30,254 nucleotides of DNA. Source: JBQTJN01 sp052387095 (GTDB lineage Bacteria > Pseudomonadota > Alphaproteobacteria > Micavibrionales > Micavibrionaceae). This document shows, one piece after another, positions 7,594 through 15,525 of the stretch (the stretch's first letter is position 1; the number at the start of each line of letters is the position of its first letter). The translations under genes and the position numbers were made by a program. Below the pieces are notes generated by a model. It saw only the letters and a list, made by a program, of their open reading frames with translations. It made no database searches and was not told where the DNA came from. Location: assembly GCA_052387095.1 (NCBI GenBank), contig JBQTJN010000062.1:1-30254 (forward strand). Direction: 5' to 3'.

Positions 7594-8286
7594 ATGTTGG
7601 CGCCGAAATCCGAACGGGGCAATGCCCTGTGGTTTATCCTGATTGTGATCGTCCTGCTGGGTGGTCTTACGATGCTGCTCACGCGCTCAGGGTCCGATGT
7701 CGACCAGAGCGGCGATGTCGAACGCCTCCGCATTGTATCCAGCCAGATCCTGCGCTATGGCAAGAGCCTGCAAAGCGCAATCGAGGAAATGAAAAACCGC
7801 GGCGTCTCGGAAAACGATATCAGCTTTTCCAATACTGTGACGGTTGCCGATTACACGAACACGAATTGCACGGTGACGGATTGCCGCGTTTTTCACATCG
7901 GCGGCGGCGGCCAGACCTATATCGCCCCGCCCGCAAACGCCAATGACGGCAGTGAGTGGATCTTCAATGGCCAGAATAATATCGGCACAGCGGCCGGACC
8001 CGTCGGCACAACGGTAGCGCGCTCCGGTAATGATCTTGTTCTATTGCTGGCAAATGTGAATGAAGCCCTGTGCAAGCACATCAACAAAGAACTCGGTGTA
8101 GGCACAACTGGCGCACTGCCCACGGAAAGCGGCACGACGGAAACCGATCCCTTCACGGGAGCCTATGACAACGTGCTGAATATTATTGCAGGAAACCCGA
8201 CGCCGTTCGAACTGAACCGCCGCGAAGCCGGATGCTATGACGAAAGCGGGACGCTGTATTTCTATTACGTACTACTAGCGAGGTAA
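7594..8286 (+). CDS. Pilin-like single-pass exported protein
   Basis: A 230-residue protein with a short charged leader (MLAPKSERG) followed at once by an apolar helix (NALWFILIVIVLLGGLTML), then a helical stretch and a Gly/Thr-rich extracytoplasmic domain. This outline resembles type IV pilins or pseudopilins, in which a prepilin peptidase cuts after the Gly. However, the conserved Glu at mature position 5 is absent (Phe), so assembly into a classical pilus is uncertain. Four Cys (NCTVTDC, ALCKH and AGCYDE) could form disulfides. The reading frame is open far upstream; an ATG at 7495 would give 263 residues but breaks the leader pattern. A standalone gene, transcribed away from the exported-protein gene and convergent with rne. 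Confidence 0.7.
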   Translation: MLAPKSERGNALWFILIVIVLLGGLTMLLTRSGSDVDQSGDVERLRIVSSQILRYGKSLQSAIEEMKNRGVSENDISFSNTVTVADYTNTNCTVTDCRVFHIGGGGQTYIAPPANANDGSEWIFNGQNNIGTAAGPVGTTVARSGNDLVLLLANVNEALCKHINKELGVGTTGALPTESGTTETDPFTGAYDNVLNIIAGNPTPFELNRREAGCYDESGTLYFYYVLLAR

Positions 8287-8287
8287 A

Positions 8288-8350
8288 CAGATGTCAGAGA
8301 TCAGATGTCAGTAAAATTTCTGTCTACTGATCTCTGATCTCTGACATCTG
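8288..8350. repeat. 24-bp inverted repeat between convergent genes
   Basis: Arms 8288-8311 and 8327-8350 pair over 24 positions except for one internal block (ATGT against AGAT), around a 15-base loop. The left arm itself contains the direct repeat AGATGTCAG twice. It fills the gap between the pilin-like stop (8286) and the rne stop (8352-8354). It probably forms the 3' end hairpin of both transcripts, although no U-run follows on either strand. Confidence 0.6.
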
Positions 8351-8351
8351 T

Positions 8352-11042
8352 CTACTTCTTAGACCACCAGCCGCGCTTCTTTTCGCCCGGATCCTCTATA
8401 ACCTGTTCAAGATTCGGCTCAGATATGACGCGTTCACGGCGCTGCGGCGCCGGTTTTCTCACGGGCGCGGACGGCATGTCGCTCTGCGCGGGACGCTCCC
8501 GCTCCGGCTGAACGGAGTCTTGCGGTTCGCGGAAGGCGAAATCCTCTGCCGGGGCAGCCTGACCTTCGGTTCTGTTTTCACGCACGGGTTCGCGTTTGCC
8601 TTCGCGGTTAGGATCACGGTCGCGGTCGCGGTTCCTGTTACGGTCCCCGCCGCGCTCGCCGCGCGGGCGGCCGGAGCCTTCCCTGTGACGCGGTGTATCC
8701 TGGCTGGATGGCGCGTCTTGTTGTTCAGGGGCTGAGCCTTCCGCACCCTGTTCATCATTCTCATACATGGATTCGGAATGTCTCACGGGTTCGGCTTGCG
8801 AATGTTCATCGCGGCGCCCTTCGCCCCGTGCTTCATTACGGTTACGTCCGCCGCGGCGGCCACGGCGGCGTCCGCCGCGTTCAGACTCTAAACCGTCACG
8901 ATCTCTGGCCGGGCGTTCGCTGCGCACTTCACGCTGCGGCTGTTCGGAGAACTCTGCATCATCACTTTCATCATCACCCGCATCCTCGCCGCCTTTCATG
9001 ACATCGAGACGGTAATGGGATGCGCCAACGCTTTCATCAACACGAATGAAAACTTTGAGACCGTGGCGCGACTCGATCTTGCCGAGCGTTTCACGCTTGT
9101 AGTTCAGAACATAGAGAGCAACATCAGCAGGCACATGCGCGACAATCTGTTTCGCCAGGCCTTTGACACCCTGCTCTTCAATCGCGCGCAGCAGCATAAT
9201 AGAAGTCGCATCGCTGGTACGGACACGGCCCATGCCGTCGCAATGCGGGCATTTTTCAAACTGGCTTTCCGTCAGACTTGGATTGAGACGTTGACGCGAC
9301 AATTCCATCAGGCCGAAAGACGAGATGCGGCCCATCTGTAAACGGGCGCGGTCGCTCGACAGGGAATCGCGCATGCGGCGTTCGACCTTGCCGTTGTTGC
9401 GGCGGTCTTCCATGTCGATAAAGTCGATAACAATAAGTCCGCCAAGGTCGCGCAGGCGCAATTGCCGCGCGAGCTCGCTGGCCGCCTCAAGATTGGTCTT
9501 GAGTGCTGTTTCCTCGATATGGCGTTCTTTCGTCGCCTTGCCGGAGTTAACGTCGACAGAGACCAGGGCCTCGGTCGGGTTGATGATCAGATAACCGCCG
9601 GACGGTAAATTAACACGCGTCTCACCGATCTCGGAGATCTGCTCCTCGACATGGTAGCGGCTGAACAGGGGCACATCTTCGTCGGCATATTCCGTGACAC
9701 GCTTGACGTGCGTCGGCACCATCATCTTCATGAAATTGCGTGCGGTCCTGAATCCTTCCGCGCCGGCAACGATCACTTCATCGATGTCGCGGTCGTAAAG
9801 ATCGCGGATCGCGCGCTTGATCAGATCGGCTTCTTCATACACAAGCGCGGGCGCGCTCGATTGCAATGTCAGTTCGCGGATCGTGTCCCACAAATTGAGC
9901 AGGTAATCAAAATCGCGCTTCACTTCCGGCTTGGTGCGGGAAACCCCGGCCGTGCGGACGATCACCGACATGCCCTGCGGCGCTGTAAGGTCCTTCAGAA
10001 TTTCGCGCATCCGTGCGCGTTCCTCGTAATTCGCAATCTTGCGGGAAACACCGCCACCGCGAGGGGAATTTGGCATCAGGACGCAGTAACGGCCCGGCAG
10101 CGAGAGATAGGTGCTGACGGCAGCGCCTTTATTGCCGCGCTCTTCCTTGGAGACCTGCACGAGCATAATCTGCCCGCGCTTGATAACTTCCTGGATCTTA
10201 TATTTACGGCGAAGTGAGTAACGGAATTTATCTTCCTGGTTATATTCATCGCTGCCGCCGAATTTCTCTGTCTTGCGGTTATTATAGGCCATGCGGTGAC
10301 GTCCGCGCCCACGGCCACGGTCACGCCCGCGGCCACGATCGCGGTGTTGACGGCGGCCTTCATTCTGGCCTTCTCCGCTTTCGCGATTTCCATCTCCGGA
10401 TGGGGCGGTATTGCCATCGACGCTGTTGCCATCAACATCTTCGTTCTCGGGTGGGTGGGCATTACCAATATCATCGCCGTCGAAAACCATGTCATCATCT
10501 GCGGCCGCACCGCCAATTTCTTCAATCGTTTTCGGCTCATCGATAATCTCGATCTCTTCACCACTTTCTGCATCGCTCGTCACAAGCGGGGCCTCGGCCT
10601 CACCGGTCTCGCCGCCCACTTCCTCGATGCCGTAATTTTCCTCGGCAACCGCAACGGTGCCCGCTTCCATATCCGGGGCATTCTCGCCCTGGACAGCGGC
10701 CTGCTCGGCATCCTGCAGTTCGGCTTCTTTTTCCGCTTCTTCATCGGCCTCGATCGCGGCCTGTTGTTCCGCCAGCAGGGCCTCGCGGTCGGCGATCGGG
10801 ATCCGGAAATAATCGGGGTGAATTTCTGAAAACGGCAGGAAGCCGTGGCGGTTACCGCCGAAATTAACGAACGCTGCCTGCAGCGAAGGCTCCACCCGCG
10901 TCACTTTCGCGAGGAAGATGCTGCCTTTCAGCGGTTTCCGGTATTTGCTTTCGTAGTCGAATTCTACGAGACGGCGCTCGTCAACAATGGCCACCCGTGT
11001 TTCTTCTTCATGGGTCGCATCCACAAGCATTCTTTTTGTCAT
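8352..11042 (-). CDS. rne: Ribonuclease E
   Basis: An 896-residue endoribonuclease, core of the RNA degradosome, acting in mRNA decay and rRNA/tRNA maturation. The S1 RNA-binding domain begins near 38 (KGSIFLAKVTRVEPSL) and is interrupted at about 82-278 by a very acidic then Arg/Gly-rich insert, resuming at KYKIQEVIKRGQIMLVQVSKE; such split S1 domains are known in alphaproteobacterial RNase E. The catalytic aspartates lie near 496 (VDVNSGK) and 540 (IVIDFIDM). The zinc-link is CPHC near 598-601. The rest is a disordered scaffold with RGRRGGRN tracts and the terminal RGWWSKK. The start at 11042 is chosen because GGAG precedes it by six bases and the family N-terminus MTKRML begins there; the frame is open to 11093. 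The leader contains the palindrome TTTGCATGCAAA (11074-11085) and a GCGC/GCGC hairpin near 11102-11113. Confidence 0.95.
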   Translation of the reverse strand: MTKRMLVDATHEEETRVAIVDERRLVEFDYESKYRKPLKGSIFLAKVTRVEPSLQAAFVNFGGNRHGFLPFSEIHPDYFRIPIADREALLAEQQAAIEADEEAEKEAELQDAEQAAVQGENAPDMEAGTVAVAEENYGIEEVGGETGEAEAPLVTSDAESGEEIEIIDEPKTIEEIGGAAADDDMVFDGDDIGNAHPPENEDVDGNSVDGNTAPSGDGNRESGEGQNEGRRQHRDRGRGRDRGRGRGRHRMAYNNRKTEKFGGSDEYNQEDKFRYSLRRKYKIQEVIKRGQIMLVQVSKEERGNKGAAVSTYLSLPGRYCVLMPNSPRGGGVSRKIANYEERARMREILKDLTAPQGMSVIVRTAGVSRTKPEVKRDFDYLLNLWDTIRELTLQSSAPALVYEEADLIKRAIRDLYDRDIDEVIVAGAEGFRTARNFMKMMVPTHVKRVTEYADEDVPLFSRYHVEEQISEIGETRVNLPSGGYLIINPTEALVSVDVNSGKATKERHIEETALKTNLEAASELARQLRLRDLGGLIVIDFIDMEDRRNNGKVERRMRDSLSSDRARLQMGRISSFGLMELSRQRLNPSLTESQFEKCPHCDGMGRVRTSDATSIMLLRAIEEQGVKGLAKQIVAHVPADVALYVLNYKRETLGKIESRHGLKVFIRVDESVGASHYRLDVMKGGEDAGDDESDDAEFSEQPQREVRSERPARDRDGLESERGGRRRGRRGGRNRNEARGEGRRDEHSQAEPVRHSESMYENDEQGAEGSAPEQQDAPSSQDTPRHREGSGRPRGERGGDRNRNRDRDRDPNREGKREPVRENRTEGQAAPAEDFAFREPQDSVQPERERPAQSDMPSAPVRKPAPQRRERVISEPNLEQVIEDPGEKKRGWWSKK

Positions 11043-11282
11043 ATTAATCTCCATATGCGCGGCTGCCTGGCCCTTTGCATGCAAATATGGCAAAAGAGCG
11101 GGCGCAAAAGCGCGTAAACTTATTACAATTTATGGCTGCTTAATCGGGCGAAACCTTAATAGTATCAACGAACAACGCCGATAGAGCAGTCAAACCAGAG
11201 GTTAACATACACGGCCCCGCGAAATTCCTCAATAATAAAGTGTTTTCGCACCTAGGCTTTTTATCTGCTAGGACATAACCCC
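11043..11282. promoter_or_regulatory. Divergent control region between rne and the ABC exporter
   Basis: A 240-bp gap serving two divergent transcripts. On the rne side it holds the palindrome TTTGCATGCAAA and a GCGC-tttt-GCGC hairpin. On the exporter side it holds the inverted pair CCTAG/CTAGG (11251-11255 and 11268-11272), the second of which is part of the AGGA ribosome site before the ATG at 11283. I find no convincing -35/-10 pair for either gene, and no small gene. Confidence 0.4.
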
Positions 11283-13055
11283 ATGCCGCGCCAATTTAAA
11301 TCCCAATATCTGAACCTCGCCGCCCTCTTCTGGCATTATCTATACGAACGCCGCTGGGAGATGGTGGTGTTCTATATCCTGTCCGCTATCGGCATCTTTT
11401 TCGTCAGTATGCAGCCCTACACGGTCGGCCAGGTTTTCAATACATTGCAAAGAAATGATGCAAATCTCATTCATGATATTATTTTCTGGGTCGGGCTCTA
11501 TGCGTTCCTAAATGTCGCTTTCTGGGCCTTTCACGGCCCCTCGCGCTGCATGGAACGCTCCCTCGCTTTCATCGCCAGGAAAAATTTCTACAGCGATTAT
11601 TATAAAAAACTTTCACAATTGCCGATCAGCTGGCACGCAAACCGCCATTCCGGCAATACTATAAACCGTATCAACAAAGCCGCAACCAGCCTCGGCGATT
11701 TCGGCGGCGGGCAGTTCATGTATATTCATTCCGTTATCAGAGGCGCCGTCTCTCTGATCATACTAGGTTTCATAAATATTTATATCGCACTCATCCTAGT
11801 ACTGTTTTCAGTGGTTATATTTTCATCTCTAATCTTGTTTGACCGGATTCTGGTCCGTGTCGATCATGAAGCCAACGAACGCGAACATGAATTTTCAGCC
11901 AAGTTGTTCGATTATGTCTCTAATTTTTCCAGCGTCATTAGTTACAATCTCACCGCTTTTACACAAAGCAGGCTTGCCCTGTCTTTTGCCGGAATTTGGC
12001 CGCCTCACCGCACTTCGATCATCGTCAATGAAGTTAAATGGTGCGCCGCCACGCTTTTGATCGCACTTGCCGAATTTATCGTGTTGATTGGTTATATCTA
12101 TTATTTTCAGGCAGCGAACAAAGTAATCATGATCGGAACGATTGTGGCGGTTTATCAATACATGCAGCAATTGAATGGGATCTTCTACAGCTTCGCCGGC
12201 ATGTATCAGCAACTTATCCAGCAAAATACAAACATCAAGGCCATTTATCCAATCGAAGAGGATTACAAAAACCTGGCCGTACAGGATGAAAACTTTCCCG
12301 ATCTGCAAGTCACAAAGGCCGCGATCGATTTCAAAAATATCGATTTCTATTATAATGATCAGAACACCGTTTTCAAAAACCTCAACCTCACCATCCCCGG
12401 CGGCCAGAAGGTCGGGCTGGTCGGCCATTCCGGCGCCGGTAAAACCAGTCTCGTTAGTCTTCTTCTACGCTTTTACAATCCAGTTAGTGGAAACATTCTG
12501 ATAGACGGACAAGATCTTCAGCACGTAACACAAGCAAGTCAGCGTGATGCCATGGCCGTCATTCCGCAGGATATCAGCCTGTTTGAAGACACGCTGATGG
12601 AAAATATCCGCTTTGGCCGGCTGGATGCTACAGATGAAGAAGTCAAAAAAGCTGCCGAACAGGCCAACGCGCATGAATTCATCAATGCTTTACCAGAAAC
12701 CTATAATACGTATGTTGGCGAGCGCGGTGTGCGTCTTTCTGGTGGCCAGCGTCAAAGAATCGCAATAGCCCGCGCAATCTTGCGCGGCGCACCTTTACTT
12801 GTGCTCGACGAAGCAACATCCTCCCTCGACAGTCATTCAGAAAACCTGATTCAACAAGCATTATTAAAACTCATGCACGGGAAAACCGTAATTGCCATCG
12901 CCCACCGCCTCTCCACCATCGCCCATCTCGATCGTCTCGTGGTGATGGATGAGGGTCGCATTGTTGAAGACGGAACCCATGCCGAACTGCTGCAGAAAAA
13001 TGGTCTCTACGCCCAGCTCTGGTCCATGCAAAGCGGCGGGTTTATTGGCATATGA
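11283..13055 (+). CDS. ABC exporter, fused permease and ATPase (MsbA/ABCB-like)
   Basis: A 590-residue half-transporter: an N-terminal six-helix permease (about 20-320) joined to a nucleotide-binding domain (about 345-590). Motifs are complete: Walker A GHSGAGKT (381-388), Q-loop IPQD, signature LSGGQ (485-489), Walker B LLVLDEAT with D509-E510, and H-loop His at 541. Homodimers of this type flip lipids or export peptides and drugs across the inner membrane using ATP. The permease gives no reliable clue to substrate. The ATG has AGGA nine bases upstream. The stop overlaps the start of the sirtuin gene as ATGA, so the two are translationally coupled. Paralogues of MsbA, LPS-linked exporters and drug pumps all remain possible. 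Confidence 0.92.
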   Translation: MPRQFKSQYLNLAALFWHYLYERRWEMVVFYILSAIGIFFVSMQPYTVGQVFNTLQRNDANLIHDIIFWVGLYAFLNVAFWAFHGPSRCMERSLAFIARKNFYSDYYKKLSQLPISWHANRHSGNTINRINKAATSLGDFGGGQFMYIHSVIRGAVSLIILGFINIYIALILVLFSVVIFSSLILFDRILVRVDHEANEREHEFSAKLFDYVSNFSSVISYNLTAFTQSRLALSFAGIWPPHRTSIIVNEVKWCAATLLIALAEFIVLIGYIYYFQAANKVIMIGTIVAVYQYMQQLNGIFYSFAGMYQQLIQQNTNIKAIYPIEEDYKNLAVQDENFPDLQVTKAAIDFKNIDFYYNDQNTVFKNLNLTIPGGQKVGLVGHSGAGKTSLVSLLLRFYNPVSGNILIDGQDLQHVTQASQRDAMAVIPQDISLFEDTLMENIRFGRLDATDEEVKKAAEQANAHEFINALPETYNTYVGERGVRLSGGQRQRIAIARAILRGAPLLVLDEATSSLDSHSENLIQQALLKLMHGKTVIAIAHRLSTIAHLDRLVVMDEGRIVEDGTHAELLQKNGLYAQLWSMQSGGFIGI

Positions 13056-13792
13056 AATCCTTTTTTGCAAAACATCGTGTCCAGGCTGATGCACCGATCG
13101 TTATCCTGACCGGCGCCGGCATCTCGGCCGAAAGCGGCCTTGAAACGTTCCGCGGCGCCGGCGGTCTCTGGTGCGGACACCGCGTCGAAGATGTAGCAAC
13201 CCCGGAAGCCTTCGCGCGCGATCCCGCCCTTGTTCATGAATTCTATAATATGCGCAGGCGCGGCCTGCTGAATGAAAAGATAAAACCCAATCCTGCCCAC
13301 GAGGCGCTGGCCCGGCTCGAACAGGAATGGGCAGGCCCGTTTACACTCATCACCCAGAATATCGACGATCTGCATGAACGTGCCGGTAGCAAAAATCTCA
13401 TCCATATGCACGGTGAAGCACTGCGTGTCTTTTGCACAAACTGCCTTCATAAAACAGAATGGAAAGAAGATCTCTCCGCCGCCACCGCCTGCATGAATTG
13501 CGGTTATACACAGGGCTTGCGCCCCGACATCGTCTGGTTCGGCGAGATGCCTTATCACATGGAAAGTATTTTCGAAGCTTTGAGTGACTGCGCCCTGTTT
13601 CTTTCTATCGGTACTTCGGGGAACGTCTACCCGGCCGCCGGTTTTGTGAATCATGTCCTGGGCCAAGGCGGTCTGGCTGTCGAACTAAATCTGGAGCCTT
13701 CTCTCAATAGCACGCTCTTTCATGCTTCCATAGGCGGTCCAGCCGGGCCCAGCGTGTGGGATTTTGTCAAAGCTCTGCTAGCGCAGACCTAA
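13052..13792 (+). CDS. cobB: NAD-dependent protein deacylase, class III sirtuin
   Basis: A 246-residue Sir2-family enzyme that removes acyl groups from lysine using NAD, giving nicotinamide and O-acyl-ADP-ribose. NAD-binding motifs GAGISAESGLETFR (21-34) and TQNIDDLH (101-108) are present, along with the catalytic His 120 in HMHGE, the zinc cysteines C128, C131, C147 and C150, and GTSGNVYPAAGF. Y65 and R68 in the YNMR motif mark the class III (SIRT5/CobB) subgroup, which prefers succinyl and other acidic acyl groups as well as acetyl. The length is that of family members. The start overlaps the ABC exporter stop by four bases. The cytoplasmic targets are unknown; acetyl-CoA synthetase and metabolic enzymes are the family norm. 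Confidence 0.95.
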   Translation: MKSFFAKHRVQADAPIVILTGAGISAESGLETFRGAGGLWCGHRVEDVATPEAFARDPALVHEFYNMRRRGLLNEKIKPNPAHEALARLEQEWAGPFTLITQNIDDLHERAGSKNLIHMHGEALRVFCTNCLHKTEWKEDLSAATACMNCGYTQGLRPDIVWFGEMPYHMESIFEALSDCALFLSIGTSGNVYPAAGFVNHVLGQGGLAVELNLEPSLNSTLFHASIGGPAGPSVWDFVKALLAQT

Positions 13793-13843
13793 TCCAAGTT
13801 TATGATTTACACCGCATGCCGCCTTGACGATAATAGGTGGTTC

Positions 13844-15055
13844 ATGCGTCCATTTCTCAAAATTCTTCTCTTTATCTGCACCGTGATGGGTGCCTTCCAT
13901 TCTTCGGCCGCTCCCGCGCTGAGTGTCGATAATGTTCGTTTCGGAATTTATCCCAGTCATACGCGCGTCGTGCTGGATCTCAGCGAAAAAACAGATTTCC
14001 GCGTTTTTGTATTAAACGGTCCCAACCGAGTCGTGGTCGATCTGCCGAACTTCCAATGGAATGCCGGGCAAGTGGCGCGTGTTGCGCGGGTTACAGCCAT
14101 GCGCCACGGTCCGCTGGAGCCTGGCGTGGCACGCATTGTTTTTGAAACGCCGCAGGCCGTCGGTATCCAGGCTGCCTTTATCACGCCGCGCGGAGACGGG
14201 AAACCCGACCGTCTCGTGATTGATTTTGGCCCTGCATCCGGTGCTGACATTAAACGGACGTTTGGCACCTTGCTGGCCCCGCCGCCTGTAAATAACGCCG
14301 ACAATGCCGTCCTAATTCCGCCCACGTTTGTTTCCCCGTTATCGCCTCCGCTTCAGAAAAAACCACTGATCGTAATTGATGCCGGTCATGGCGGCGATGA
14401 TCCGGGTGCACTCGGCGGCCGCGGCATTTTCGAAAAAAACATCACGCTCGCGCTGGCAAAAGAATTGAAACGTCAGTTGCTGGACAGCGGCCAGTATAAC
14501 GTGAAGCTGACGCGCGAAACCGATAAATTTATTATCCTGAAAGAACGCGTTAATATTGCACGCAAGGCCGGGGCGGATTTATTTATTTCCATCCATGCCG
14601 ATTCAATTCAGAAACCTGGTATACGGGGTGCTTCCATGTATACCCTTTCCAACAAGGCCTCCGACGAACAGACGGAAAAATTGGCCGCACGCGAAAACAA
14701 GGTTGACCTGATCGCGGGCATCGACTTAAGCATCGAGGATAAAGAGGTTGTCGATATTCTCGTGGATCTTGCCCGCCGCGAAACCATGAACCAGTCGCGT
14801 TATTTTGCCGGCAAGCTGGTCAGCAGTTTCCGTGGCGACGGTCTCAACCTCCTGGACCAGCCCCAGCGCTCAGCGGGATTCGCCGTTCTCAAGGCTCCGG
14901 ACATCCCTTCCGTGCTCGTCGAAGCCGGGTTCGTCTCGAATCGCACCGAGGCCGCCCTTCTGAATACGGACGCGCACCGCCGGAAACTCGCAAAAGCCTT
15001 GAAAAAAGGCATCGACGCGTATTTTGAGCAGGTTCGCAAGAACCAGCGCCTTTAG
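13844..15055 (+). CDS. amiC: N-acetylmuramoyl-L-alanine amidase, AmiC type (AMIN + amidase_3)
   Basis: A 403-residue periplasmic zinc amidase that cleaves the amide between muramic acid and the stem peptide, used for daughter-cell separation and peptidoglycan turnover. There is a Sec signal peptide (1 to about 23, ending SSAA), then an AMIN domain (about 25-120) that localises the enzyme to septal peptidoglycan or the Tol-Pal/divisome region. The amidase_3 domain (about 172-395) carries the zinc and catalytic residues H182 (DAGHGGDDPG), E197, H251 (SIHADS) and E360 (VEAGFVSNR). Between them a helical segment near 285-315 looks like the regulatory helix of AmiA/B/C enzymes. The start at 13844 is preferred over the open frame from 13802 because it gives a proper signal peptide and follows AGGTGG. 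It lies 51 bp after cobB. Confidence 0.95.
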   Translation: MRPFLKILLFICTVMGAFHSSAAPALSVDNVRFGIYPSHTRVVLDLSEKTDFRVFVLNGPNRVVVDLPNFQWNAGQVARVARVTAMRHGPLEPGVARIVFETPQAVGIQAAFITPRGDGKPDRLVIDFGPASGADIKRTFGTLLAPPPVNNADNAVLIPPTFVSPLSPPLQKKPLIVIDAGHGGDDPGALGGRGIFEKNITLALAKELKRQLLDSGQYNVKLTRETDKFIILKERVNIARKAGADLFISIHADSIQKPGIRGASMYTLSNKASDEQTEKLAARENKVDLIAGIDLSIEDKEVVDILVDLARRETMNQSRYFAGKLVSSFRGDGLNLLDQPQRSAGFAVLKAPDIPSVLVEAGFVSNRTEAALLNTDAHRRKLAKALKKGIDAYFEQVRKNQRL

Positions 15056-15146
15056 ATCTGGTTCCAATTTTATGTATATACGAATTGAAATAAAAATTTC
15101 TGATGGGGGTATCCAAGCCCTACGCTCTTGTGTATAAAAGGAAAAA

Positions 15147-15160
15147 CAAAACCGGTTTTG
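15147..15160. promoter_or_regulatory. Palindrome upstream of the small lipoprotein gene
   Basis: CAAAACCGGTTTTG is a perfect 14-bp palindrome lying 60 bp before the lipoprotein ATG and nine bases after a TATAAA (15133-15138) that could be a -10 box. It could be an operator or part of a 5' leader structure. The flanking AAGCCC (15115-15120) and GGGCTT could close a larger stem around it. Confidence 0.3.
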
Positions 15161-15219
15161 CTCTGTTTCGGGGCTTACAAGTTTATTTTCACTAACCAAC
15201 TAACTATGAGGACTTAAAT

Positions 15220-15411
15220 ATGAAGAAGTTAGCTCTTACACTTTGCATCGCTGGAACAGCAATGGCTCTCTCTGCTTGTGAATCTACAGGAACAGGCAAT
15301 GTTGAAACAGCCGCTCCTTACGAGACAGAGCGTACGGCCTCCCACGGCAATATGCCCATGGAACGTACACAGACAACTGAGCGTTCTTTCCGCGCTACAC
15401 AAAGCAAGTAA
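15220..15411 (+). CDS. Small lipoprotein
   Basis: A 63-residue protein with a lipoprotein signal: MKKLALTLC n- and h-regions and the lipobox LSAC with the modified Cys at 20. The mature part is only 43 residues, polar, Thr/Glu/Arg-rich and without predicted structure. The position after the Cys is Glu, not Asp, so outer-membrane sorting is the default expectation. GAGGA seven bases before the ATG is a strong ribosome site, and an excellent terminator follows, so it is a monocistronic and probably highly expressed gene. I cannot assign a family; Lpp-like abundance or a stress role would be guesses. Confidence 0.85.
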   Translation: MKKLALTLCIAGTAMALSACESTGTGNVETAAPYETERTASHGNMPMERTQTTERSFRATQSK

Positions 15412-15433
15412 TTCTGCTTTTATAAGTTTTAAG

Positions 15434-15460
15434 AGGCTGCCTTTCGGGGCAGCCTTTTTT
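15434..15460 (+). terminator. Rho-independent terminator of the small lipoprotein gene
   Basis: The stem AGGCTGCC/GGCAGCCT (15434-15441 with 15448-15455) has a six-base loop and is followed at once by a run of six T. It lies 22 bp after the lipoprotein stop. Confidence 0.9.
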
Positions 15461-15500
15461 AATGCCCGCATTTTTGTTTTACAAAAATGCGGGCATTAAA
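15458..15500. repeat. Perfect 20-bp inverted repeat with 3-base loop
   Basis: Arms 15458-15477 and 15481-15500 are perfect complements (GCCCGC core with AT-rich flanks) around TTT. It begins inside the T-run of the lipoprotein terminator and ends 25 bp before the next gene start. It would form a very stable hairpin in RNA from either strand. No U-run follows, so its role as a second terminator is uncertain; a mobile palindromic repeat is the alternative. Confidence 0.75.
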
Positions 15501-15525
15501 AACTTAAATATTGTACTTTAAATGT

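Noticed and set aside
10296..10829. Open frames antisense to rne, one with apolar stretches
   Set aside because: They arise from the acidic and RG-rich repeats of the RNase E insert; the sense strand is a certain gene.
15487..15520. TTG start at 15511 for the small membrane protein
   Set aside because: ATG at 15526 gives a normal basic N-terminus to the first helix; the TTG start is not supported by a ribosome site.
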